Shown here piece after piece: positions 27,154 to 34,564 of a DNA stretch of 52,033 nucleotides (its first letter is position 1; every line of letters starts with the position of its first letter). The stretch comes from a virus, in the IMG/VR virus record IMGVR_UViG_3300033153_010635, positions 1 to 52,033 of that record. One strand, written 5' to 3'. Both the position numbers and the translations under genes were made by a program. The notes under the pieces were generated by a model. The model was given only the letters and a program-made list of their open reading frames with translations, did no database searches and had not been told where the DNA came from.

Positions 27154-27774
27154 CTACTCTAGTCCAAGTACATTTCGTGTAGCTTCAGTAACTTCTCCGG
27201 TAGTCTCAAATCGGATGATGTCCGTGGCATCCAAAGTGCCGGCCTGAACGGACTTATGCATAGCCTCAAAAGCCATACCCGGAGAAATCGAATCCTCGCT
27301 TCCACCACCGCGAGAAATAAACCCGACATTGCCGAGGATATTTCCGCCACCGCCAGACATCATTGATTTCAGCATATCGGTATTTTCCTGAAGATTATTC
27401 ATACGATTACTCGTATTCACGACCTCCTTCCCAATCCTACTGACATGCTCACCAACGGACTTGTTGACCTCGATAGACTCCGCTGCATACTCATCTAGCA
27501 TACCACACAAAATATCCTCGAAATCGTCGAAGGACTTCATGACATCGACTACCATATCGTAAAGGACAGGATTAGTTTCCATACCCTTTACAATGGCTGG
27601 ATAGTCAGCGGCATGTTCGCCGAATGATTTCCCAATACGAGTCTTGTATCCACCACTAGGAGTGTATTCACCCCCGGTAGATACATGATTGTATGTGGAA
27701 GTTCCAGGATTGCTTTGGTGCATATCGGACATTTTTCCTTGGCCCGAATGATCACCCTGTAAAATCTGACTCAT
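27154..27774 (-). CDS. Scaffold-like protein, 206 aa, paralogue of the next gene
   Basis: The N-terminus (GDHSGQGKMSD, then STGGEY) and C-terminus (LDATDIIRFETTGEVTEATR) align with the ends of the 452-aa protein, with the long disordered stretch missing. The middle (residues 60-140) is coiled-coil-like (VGEHVSRIGKEVVNTSNRMN). Its position after the protease suggests a scaffold or scaffold-domain partner. GGAG precedes the ATG. Confidence 0.65.
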   Translation of the reverse strand: MSQILQGDHSGQGKMSDMHQSNPGTSTYNHVSTGGEYTPSGGYKTRIGKSFGEHAADYPAIVKGMETNPVLYDMVVDVMKSFDDFEDILCGMLDEYAAESIEVNKSVGEHVSRIGKEVVNTSNRMNNLQENTDMLKSMMSGGGGNILGNVGFISRGGGSEDSISPGMAFEAMHKSVQAGTLDATDIIRFETTGEVTEATRNVLGLE

Positions 27775-27786
27775 TTTGTTCTCCTG

Positions 27787-28560
27787 CTACGAAACTGCGA
27801 AATTCCGAAATACTACATCAGCAATCCCTTCCGAAATCGCCCTAGAATAACCTTTTTTTAATTGGATATAAGCCACCGTTTCAGCTTTAGAAAGTGAAAC
27901 ACTATAAGGATTATCTACTACCTTGGAAGCACCCTCCAAACTTTCAGGCCGTAGCGCAGCTCCACCAGTCTGATTGTTTGTCGAATATCCAGCTGTCAAA
28001 GCCTTTTCTTGTTCGTCTTCTTTATCTTTTTCATCTTCCCATTCCTGGGAATAAAGTGATTTACGAATCTGAGCCCAAGTATTTGTGTTAATCGGAGCCG
28101 GAGTGATTGCTACATCCTGCACCCAACACTTGACAATTTTGTTGCCAACTCTCCTCTTCACTTTTCCCTGGACAGAGAACCCGACATTTCTTTCAGCACC
28201 ATCAGTTGCATCAATCGAATTCATCATATTCCATATGTCGTCAGCGACTTTGTTTTTATCAAACAATCTGCCTTCAACATAAAGACCATCTTTGCGAACT
28301 TGTGCTTTAGTTGGCCACCCAACTTTATTTTCGAAACCAGGTTTATGGTCATTATTGAAGTAGCCGTGCTCCATAAAGTACGACACGTCAATACCGGCCT
28401 GATCCACTATCTCACCCTGTAGATCTTTGTGAGAAGTAGATGCGATTCCTTCGATGTACCTGTGCTCTGTACCAGTCTTGGCATCTTTCCGAACTTCAGA
28501 CTTGGATATCGGCATCCAAAACTCAAAATTCTCAACAGTTGTATCTAGTGCAGGTTCCAT
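27787..28560 (-). CDS. Prohead maturation protease (HK97/S78-like)
   Basis: A 257-residue protein. Residues 35-165 follow the prohead protease pattern: IEGIASTSHKDLQGEIVDQ, then FNNDHKPGFENKVG, GLYVEGRLF, NVGFSVQGKVKRR and VQDVAITPAPINTN. The conserved His (around residue 72) and the G-F-S-x-QG serine region (around residue 129) are the likely catalytic elements. The C-terminal about 75 residues extend beyond the protease core and contain KALTAGY...TGGAALR (residues 186-204), identical in pattern to the capsid N-terminus and possibly recognised during assembly. It lies directly upstream of scaffold and capsid. Confidence 0.85.
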   Translation of the reverse strand: MEPALDTTVENFEFWMPISKSEVRKDAKTGTEHRYIEGIASTSHKDLQGEIVDQAGIDVSYFMEHGYFNNDHKPGFENKVGWPTKAQVRKDGLYVEGRLFDKNKVADDIWNMMNSIDATDGAERNVGFSVQGKVKRRVGNKIVKCWVQDVAITPAPINTNTWAQIRKSLYSQEWEDEKDKEDEQEKALTAGYSTNNQTGGAALRPESLEGASKVVDNPYSVSLSKAETVAYIQLKKGYSRAISEGIADVVFRNFAVS

Positions 28561-28578
28561 CTGGTTAGCCCTAAACGC

Positions 28579-28611
28579 AAAAAGGAAACCTAGTATCTAA
28601 ACCAGATTTCC
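28579..28611 (-). terminator. Intrinsic terminator upstream of the capsid module
   Basis: On the minus strand a fully paired 10-bp stem (28602-28611 with 28584-28593, two G-U pairs, 8-nt loop) is followed by five U residues (28579-28583). Only 18 nt remain before the protease ATG, so protease/capsid transcription must either start upstream and read through, or use antitermination. Confidence 0.75.
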
Positions 28612-28624
28612 CTTTATGGAAACT

Positions 28625-28673
28625 AAGTAGACTTGTGTGTGGGACTGCTAAGTCTCCAGGAACAAATCTACTT
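28625..28673 (-). promoter_or_regulatory. Leader hairpin upstream of the capsid module
   Basis: Arms at 28662-28673 and 28625-28636 pair over 12 bp on the minus strand (AAGTAGATTTGT / ACAAGTCTACTT, one G-U) around a 25-nt loop that can itself fold (AGACTT/AAGTCT). The wobble pair forms on the minus-strand RNA only, which suggests RNA selection. It lies immediately upstream of the terminator at 28579-28611. Confidence 0.6.
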
Positions 28674-28694
28674 CTTATATAGCCCCACTGTCAA
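28665..28694 (-). promoter_or_regulatory. Candidate promoter for the capsid module leader
   Basis: A perfect -35 (TTGACA, 28689-28694) overlaps the end of the zinc-ribbon gene. The best -10 is TAGATT at 18-nt spacing; TATATAAG lies too close to serve. A start near 28660 would place the hairpin and terminator in a leader of about 100 nt. The -10 is weak, so this is tentative. Confidence 0.35.
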
Positions 28695-28918
28695 GTACTT
28701 TTTGGTATATAATGTAGAACTCTTTTTGTGGTAGCGGTCTTTGGAATAACCGAGAATTGGAGAGGTACCTCTCGACCACATTTTTTACACACAGCGACTG
28801 GAGACCAGTTCCTGGAATTGACCACCAAAACCTTAGATCTAATTTTAATGCGCCCATCACCATAGACTGTGACTATTTTTTGACCGCAAGGGCATACTTT
28901 TTCATCGCATACAGGCAT
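28691..28918 (-). CDS. Zinc-ribbon protein, 75 aa
   Basis: Two Cys pairs (CPCG near residue 10 and CKKC near residue 45) separated by a beta-hairpin-like stretch (IKIRSKVLVV) form a compact zinc ribbon. A Lys/Thr-rich tail follows. The ATG immediately follows the stop of the YkgJ-like gene (TGAATG). Small zinc ribbons of this size occur in phages as nucleic-acid-binding regulators (for example Mu Com); that role here is inference. Confidence 0.7.
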   Translation of the reverse strand: MPVCDEKVCPCGQKIVTVYGDGRIKIRSKVLVVNSRNWSPVAVCKKCGREVPLQFSVIPKTATTKRVLHYIPKST

Positions 28919-29362
28919 TCAATTATCCAAGAAAAATTGAAGATCTCTTTCAGAGACTGCTTGTAAATCTATCTCAGACACGGCTTTTTTCAAAGTATCG
29001 CGCACCCTATTATAGTGCTCCTCAGAAAGAAGATTAGATCCAACATACCCATCCATACTTTTAACATACGGACAGAAAGTTGGGAAGGTTCCGTGTATAG
29101 CGCCTTGGAACAAATCCATACACCAAGGAGCCTTAGCATGACGAGTTGGATATACGGAGCAAACTCTAGTCGCTTGACCCTCCCTAACCAAAAACTTACA
29201 AGGCAGTTCTGGGATCGCAATCTTGTAAACCTTGTCTCCCAGTTTAACTGGAATAGACACAAAGCAGCAAACACCACATTTAACACACATTTTCTCTAGA
29301 TCTCCCCTCTCCACGAGAGAGTCTAGATGCGCTCCTACTTTTTGTGGTGTGTTACTATTCAC
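28919..29362 (-). CDS. YkgJ-family Cys-cluster protein
   Basis: A 147-residue protein. Residues 26-34 are CVKCGVCCF, followed by PCKFL, CSVYPTRHAKAPWCMDL and FCPYV. This CxxCxxCC...PC..L...C..Y..R...C pattern is that of the YkgJ zinc/iron-chelating family (UPF0153). The start is GTG 29362, overlapping the previous stop as GTGA, with AAGGA upstream. Members are thought to bind a metal centre; the function in a virion operon is unknown. It has not the look of a structural protein. Confidence 0.8.
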   Translation of the reverse strand: MNSNTPQKVGAHLDSLVERGDLEKMCVKCGVCCFVSIPVKLGDKVYKIAIPELPCKFLVREGQATRVCSVYPTRHAKAPWCMDLFQGAIHGTFPTFCPYVKSMDGYVGSNLLSEEHYNRVRDTLKKAVSEIDLQAVSERDLQFFLDN

Positions 29363-30867
29363 CTTGCAGTCCTTTTTGATCTAGCTGACATCTGCTCTTT
29401 AAATCTTGCAACTCTTTCCTTCCTTTTGCTTTCCAATGAAGACTTCCTATCTCCTCCAGCCTGATGCCTCAACCATTCATCCAACGGCACATACCTAATT
29501 TTCCCTGTTTTAGGGTTTCTAATAAAATGACCTTGCTCTATACCTGGAGACTGAACAGGCTTTCTAATAGCAGAACTCTTCAAAGCCTTTTTGACATCTC
29601 TTAAAGTCCTAACTTGGCCCCTCTCAGGGGTTGTTGATATGGATTGCCTTCGTTGCTTCTGTCTATGTTCGGAAGAACTAGGTGTCAATACATTTCTTCG
29701 TCCACTCATAGGATCTTTATCAGGTAACTCAGGAAAATCACTTTCAACTTTACTTCCATCTCCAGTATTTTTTTCTCTTAAACTTCTTCTATTTTTACTA
29801 GATTCTTTTAACATTGAAGAAGTAGCACTAATTCTATGTTCTGGAGATTCTTTACGAACTTTTTCTAAGCCTGCTCTCTGCTTTGACTGCTCAAGTATTA
29901 AATCATTTTGTTTTCTTCCTTCATCTAAATTATGATTTATCTCTCTCATTAACCTGGAATCGCTGCCAGAAGACATAGATTCTTTACGAAATTTCTCTTG
30001 ACTTGGTCTCCCAACAGCAGCTACCTGAGCAAAAGAACTCCTAGCAGCGTCTTTTCCGGAAGGCTTACTTACCGTACCAGAAGAAGCGGGAGTACCAGAT
30101 AAGCCAGTACTCCCAGAAGGACTGCTAGAACCTCTAGAAGAATCACTGGAAGCTCCAGCGACTCTATTAAAAACCTCTGCGGGGGCTTGTTGTCTTTGAG
30201 GTCTCGCAGTCTCAGCATTTTTGGCATAAGCATCTCTTGTTCTTGCTAACGCAGCATCATTCTCAGCCCTGTTTTCAGCCCTTTCAACAACTTTTTTTTT
30301 GACTTCGCTCCTAGCTCTAGTTGCCGCATCTCCTGCAACTTGAAACCCGGCTGCAGCAACGTTTTCTCCGCCTGGTCGAGCAAACATACCTCCCGCTGCA
30401 GCACCACTCTCGTAAGCACTTTTAGATAATCGGTTATCGAGAGCATTCAAACTTTTCCCGAGACTACCCACAGAAGAAACGACTTCGGTGCGAATTATGG
30501 GAGTTTGATAACTGGCTATTGTCTTATGAGCAAGTATGAACTTCTCTTCCTTAGAAAGTCGCAAACCTGTTGTGGAGATTCCCGACTGAGTTTTACCGAG
30601 CATTCCAGGAAAAACAGCATTGATGATCTGCTTCTCCTCGGGAGAGCAAGTACCCACTTTCTGGTTATTGGCTTTAGCAGTCGTTAGCTTATCAATAATG
30701 TCAACCAATTTACTAACAACATAGTCATACGCCAAAGAGCCGTCAAGATACCTACGAATAAGCGGGTTCGCGCCACCTTGTACATGAGATAGAGGGACAG
30801 TCATCTTGATGCTTTTTTCCAAAACATCAGGATTAATCATAAACGTTGGTTTTCTTACTATATTCAT
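29359..30867 (-). CDS. Large, mostly disordered virion-operon protein, 502 aa
   Basis: The start is ATG 30867 (GAGGGG 7 nt upstream) rather than the GTG one codon earlier. The first 150 residues are ordered (RRYLDGSLAYDYVVSKLVDI); the remainder is Ser/Arg/Ala-rich, highly charged and probably disordered, with short repeats of SS and KKR. The position between a giant InPase-headed protein and the capsid module suggests a protein packaged inside the head. No family recognised. Confidence 0.6.
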   Translation of the reverse strand: MNIVRKPTFMINPDVLEKSIKMTVPLSHVQGGANPLIRRYLDGSLAYDYVVSKLVDIIDKLTTAKANNQKVGTCSPEEKQIINAVFPGMLGKTQSGISTTGLRLSKEEKFILAHKTIASYQTPIIRTEVVSSVGSLGKSLNALDNRLSKSAYESGAAAGGMFARPGGENVAAAGFQVAGDAATRARSEVKKKVVERAENRAENDAALARTRDAYAKNAETARPQRQQAPAEVFNRVAGASSDSSRGSSSPSGSTGLSGTPASSGTVSKPSGKDAARSSFAQVAAVGRPSQEKFRKESMSSGSDSRLMREINHNLDEGRKQNDLILEQSKQRAGLEKVRKESPEHRISATSSMLKESSKNRRSLREKNTGDGSKVESDFPELPDKDPMSGRRNVLTPSSSEHRQKQRRQSISTTPERGQVRTLRDVKKALKSSAIRKPVQSPGIEQGHFIRNPKTGKIRYVPLDEWLRHQAGGDRKSSLESKRKERVARFKEQMSARSKRTAR

Positions 30868-30869
30868 CA

Positions 30870-31205
30870 CTACACCCCTCGCACAAAAAACGTTACAGAT
30901 TTTCTGGTCTTGCTCATTCGCTCCCTTCCTGGATCATCTCGCTCTGAAGGCTCTGACAAAATATGCATAGGCTTCGGAGAAGTACCTTCGGCAGCTTGTG
31001 TTCCTAATTTTGGAATACCAAACCTAGCACTTGCCGAAGGATTACTCTTACTACTGCCTTTCCTTTTTTGTTTTTTAAGATCTTTACGAGTTTGTTTATC
31101 TTCTTCAGTAACACGAGGATTTTCAGGACGATCAAAAGAATACAGTTCGTCCTCGTCTTTATCCTCTTCTTCAGATCCCACAGACTTCTGTATACAAAAA
31201 ATCAT
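30870..31205 (-). CDS. Small charged protein, 111 aa
   Basis: The start is ATG 31205 with GAGG 6 nt upstream; a TTG at 31217 overlaps the previous stop but has no ribosome site. An acidic block (GSEEEDKDEDELYSFDRPE) is followed by a basic block (RKDLKKQKRKGSSKS). It has the polyampholyte look of DNA- or capsid-interacting accessory proteins. It is coupled to the neighbouring genes. Function unknown. Confidence 0.6.
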   Translation of the reverse strand: MIFCIQKSVGSEEEDKDEDELYSFDRPENPRVTEEDKQTRKDLKKQKRKGSSKSNPSASARFGIPKLGTQAAEGTSPKPMHILSEPSERDDPGRERMSKTRKSVTFFVRGV

Positions 31206-31213
31206 TCTATACC

Positions 31214-34200
31214 TCAAGTTTCCGAGTACCAGGTTAACCTATTCTGCATTTCTCGTGCATTCTCTAGACGTCGTTTTTGATCCAACTCAACACTCTTTCT
31301 AACCTCCGAAGAATCTACCACATTAGCACCAAAAGACGCCATGAACTTCTCTCTGTAGCCCCTATTGTCGATCATACTACGCCCAGCCATTGCAGTACGA
31401 GCACTCTCGTGAGTGTCTTGGTAGTACATGGATTTATCTACTGCCCTTTTATTTCCTGCTTTTTCAGGCACAGTGAGATTACCAGAAGGCTTATTACTCG
31501 TCTGTGGTGGTTGCGCTCCTAAAGCAGAACCGGCCACCACAGCTGACGCTAATTTTGCATGGTGCTCGTTAAGAGTTGCCTCGGATCTCGGATTTATATG
31601 CGCAAAATGATCACCTGATAGATTATGAAGATAGTGTGCCGCGTGTGCTTCAGAGAGATTTTCACCAGCCTTGAAATGAGACTCAGCAATATCTCTATAT
31701 CGAACACCATGAGGCAGCTTAGTAGGACGCGCAGTAGGGACATCTGAAAGATTATTGACACCAGTACTACGAGAAGCACCAAAAGCCCTTTCCGACTTGT
31801 TTTTATCAAATTCCTCTTTTCCGCCTTCAACCATCTTAATATGCTGAATCCCAGCCCCTACATTACTAGCGTACTCCCTACTCCCTGGGTCCATTATAGT
31901 TGCAGCCCTCATATGGTGGTAAGCATATTTAACATGACCGTCTAATACATCGCTTTTGTATCTATCCTGTTTTTGACCTTCCAAATAAGACGATTTTGTA
32001 AATCGATTGCTTTTAATCAATAAAACCGAACGAGCAGATCCGTAATTTCCGGATTTGATTATATCATCCAAAGCCTTTCTAACATGTTCCCAGGAACTTT
32101 GAGTGAACAAACTAGGACTTTCCAGCCCTCTAAGAAGATCTGTGGTCCCTCTCGTAGGTGCTCCTGTACCGCGCTTACCTATCTCTTTTCCGGAATATAT
32201 CGTGTGCTGAATAACTTGAGCGGACAAGTGTTGCTTAGCTCCCTCGTGCGCTGGCATTGTGCCTGCGTGAGAAACGATAGAACCATCTTCGCGCTCTCTA
32301 TGCGTTTCGCCAGCGTTCATATGGTGAGCTATGGCATGGCCGAGCAGCTCTTTGTGAGGACCGTCACTCAACTTATCATGAACACTCGACAACTCTTTTG
32401 CTCTACTTTCGTGAGCCGCTGCAAAATCACCGTGAGAAGCGTTATCTGGAGTAGCCCTTGGATGATCTGGATGAAGAGGGGTTTTGCCGAAAGAATCGAC
32501 CTTTTGCACTTCGTTGTGGATCGCTCCATGGTGATTGCTGTGCTTTTCAGCATCCATCCTATCATATTTATTATACGCTCGACCCTCGCTACGTTGTTTA
32601 TGAAAAGCAGCTGATCCCAAGTGTTCCAAGTGCTCTTCAGAATTCGGATTCGTTACAGAAGCTGCAGCCAGCGCAGACACATGGTCTTTAGCTGCATTTG
32701 CCTTTCCAGGACGCAAACTTTCATGAAGATTTTGTTTTCCTGGAGCTGCTCTTTGATCTGTCGGTCGCATACTAGTGACTTCAAAACGTCCTTTTCTCCC
32801 GAAAACTTGTCTTCCTTCTTCATCTACTCTACGACGAACAGCAGGACCTTTTCTACTTTCAGATCCAGTAGTCTCAGATCTCTGCCTGGTCATTTCCTGG
32901 TGGCCGGCTTTTCTGGGTCGAATGTGTACACCAGGTTCTTTTTTAGAGGATACTTTAAAAGGAACTTTAGTCGCTTTTTTCTCTTCAGGCTCTTTCAAAA
33001 GAGCTGCTTTAGCAGCTTTAAACTTTTTAGGATCTACTGGATCCAAAAGAACAGCACCGCGATTTTTTATATCTTGAGACCGAACGGCTTTAGTAAGCAC
33101 ACTAATAATCGATTTCCTAATATTATCAGTATTTTGATCTGCCATGGTAAAACCTTTTATTAATGGAGGAGAGACATCTTTCACTGTACGAAGAGCACTA
33201 CCAGGTAAAGAAGGAGGAACCCCTCTAGGTCGAGTAGTTCGATCAGAATACTTAACTGTTCTAGAAAGACTAGACGAAGGAGAAGGAGAAGAAGAAGGAG
33301 AAGGAGAAGGAGAAGGAGAAGGAGAAGGAGAAGGAGAAGGAGAAGGAGAAGGAGAAGGAGAAGATTGGATGACAACTTTTCTCTTCACATCTCTTACTGT
33401 CCTCGTCACCCCAAGATCGACAGGAGGATTAGCGTGAGTATGTGCCATCACAGATTCTGCTAATTTAATATGATGCTCAGTAGTAGGATTACCGGCTTTT
33501 GCACTGTGAAAAGCATGTTCGCTTTGCTTTGCAATTTTTCCTGCCCTGTGTCCAACTATACTAAACGCAGCTGATTTTGCATCCCTAGCTGTCTGATTAT
33601 GTATATTTTTGCTGTATTTATTAACTTGGTGGTTAGAATCCAATTTTCTAGGTTCGGAAACATTTTTAACGTTAAGATCTGTTGATGCCTGGTATGCTCT
33701 TTTTGATAAATCTGTGTTTTTGCCAGGCGTTGATTCAGGACGAGAATGCGCATCTAATGCTTGCCTGTGAGAGTTATAAGCTCTTATATGATTACGAGCA
33801 GTCTCATCATGAAACACATGATCACGACCACTAAGATTACCATCTTTGGATTTATTTTCATGCTTCAACGCTTCTCCGAAATGATGAGAAGCTAATTTCA
33901 CATGATCATCCATAATGTCTTTCTTTTTTAGAGATTTAAAAAACATTAATTTAGCACTTCCACCCTTTAAAATATCTTTTGTGCTAGGTATAGAAACATA
34001 CGAACTGGAAGACAAACGCTTTCCTTTATGTGTTTTCAACATAACTTTAAAAGCATCCAAAGGAATTTCCCTAATTCCCTCGATGTGATCCGTTCTATTG
34101 TAATTACCAGCATACATTTTATAGGCTTTTTCTTCCGAGGTAAAACCCAAAATAACCTTATCTTCATCGAATTTCTTGGTTTTTACGTCAATCTGCCTAA

Positions 34201-34564
34201 CCACAAAAACTTTATCGGAATTCTTGTTTGGACCAACGAACACATCCAAGTGTTCACCGTCGTAACCTTCAGTTCCACGAATATATCCATAGTCGCAATT
34301 CATCTTGGACGACCACTTCTTTCCATCGGAATCAGTCCCACTCCTCGTAGAACCTTTCTTATTCTCAATAGATATCGGAAATCCTTGAAACCAATATTTA
34401 TCTTCTAATCTGTAACTTTTTCTTACAGATGGGAATAGTCTCTTGTCGCCGACCATTTTAAGCAAAATCTTTCTATCTTTAGCCTTCGCCGAAGATAATG
34501 CAGTGCTTAGAGAAATGTCCCCTGACTTGTACGAGGACAGCAAAAAAGATAAACTTTCACTCAA
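31214..34564 (-). CDS. Giant protein with N-terminal inorganic-pyrophosphatase-like domain and His-rich helical repeats
   Basis: A 1116-residue protein starting with TTG 34564 (overlaps the portal stop as TTGA; AGAGG upstream). Residues about 50-180 match the pyrophosphatase-like domain found in phage polyvalent proteins: NCDYGYIRGTEGYDGEHLDV (the G-x-DGEHLDVFVGP signature) and IREIPLDAF. A Ser/Pro tandem repeat follows (about residues 400-435), then several helical modules rich in H-x-x-x-A-x-x-H repeats. It is encoded between portal and scaffold, so it is probably head-internal or injected. Whether the pyrophosphatase-like fold is catalytic is unknown. Confidence 0.65.
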   Translation of the reverse strand: MSESLSFLLSSYKSGDISLSTALSSAKAKDRKILLKMVGDKRLFPSVRKSYRLEDKYWFQGFPISIENKKGSTRSGTDSDGKKWSSKMNCDYGYIRGTEGYDGEHLDVFVGPNKNSDKVFVVRQIDVKTKKFDEDKVILGFTSEEKAYKMYAGNYNRTDHIEGIREIPLDAFKVMLKTHKGKRLSSSSYVSIPSTKDILKGGSAKLMFFKSLKKKDIMDDHVKLASHHFGEALKHENKSKDGNLSGRDHVFHDETARNHIRAYNSHRQALDAHSRPESTPGKNTDLSKRAYQASTDLNVKNVSEPRKLDSNHQVNKYSKNIHNQTARDAKSAAFSIVGHRAGKIAKQSEHAFHSAKAGNPTTEHHIKLAESVMAHTHANPPVDLGVTRTVRDVKRKVVIQSSPSPSPSPSPSPSPSPSPSPSPSSSPSPSSSLSRTVKYSDRTTRPRGVPPSLPGSALRTVKDVSPPLIKGFTMADQNTDNIRKSIISVLTKAVRSQDIKNRGAVLLDPVDPKKFKAAKAALLKEPEEKKATKVPFKVSSKKEPGVHIRPRKAGHQEMTRQRSETTGSESRKGPAVRRRVDEEGRQVFGRKGRFEVTSMRPTDQRAAPGKQNLHESLRPGKANAAKDHVSALAAASVTNPNSEEHLEHLGSAAFHKQRSEGRAYNKYDRMDAEKHSNHHGAIHNEVQKVDSFGKTPLHPDHPRATPDNASHGDFAAAHESRAKELSSVHDKLSDGPHKELLGHAIAHHMNAGETHREREDGSIVSHAGTMPAHEGAKQHLSAQVIQHTIYSGKEIGKRGTGAPTRGTTDLLRGLESPSLFTQSSWEHVRKALDDIIKSGNYGSARSVLLIKSNRFTKSSYLEGQKQDRYKSDVLDGHVKYAYHHMRAATIMDPGSREYASNVGAGIQHIKMVEGGKEEFDKNKSERAFGASRSTGVNNLSDVPTARPTKLPHGVRYRDIAESHFKAGENLSEAHAAHYLHNLSGDHFAHINPRSEATLNEHHAKLASAVVAGSALGAQPPQTSNKPSGNLTVPEKAGNKRAVDKSMYYQDTHESARTAMAGRSMIDNRGYREKFMASFGANVVDSSEVRKSVELDQKRRLENAREMQNRLTWYSET
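33278..33363 (-). repeat. Hexanucleotide tandem repeat encoding Ser-Pro dipeptides
   Basis: Eleven perfect AAGGAG units (33295-33360 on + strand) plus imperfect flanks encode a Ser-Pro run in the giant InPase-headed protein. The unit is a multiple of three, so slippage would change linker length without breaking the frame. Confidence 0.9.

Noticed and set aside
30867-30870. GTG start of the 502-aa protein
   Set aside because: The ATG one codon later has better spacing to GAGGGG.
33144-33437. Rightward Glu-Gly repeat and leftward poly-Leu ORFs over the minisatellite
   Set aside because: Shadows of the hexanucleotide repeat inside the giant leftward protein.
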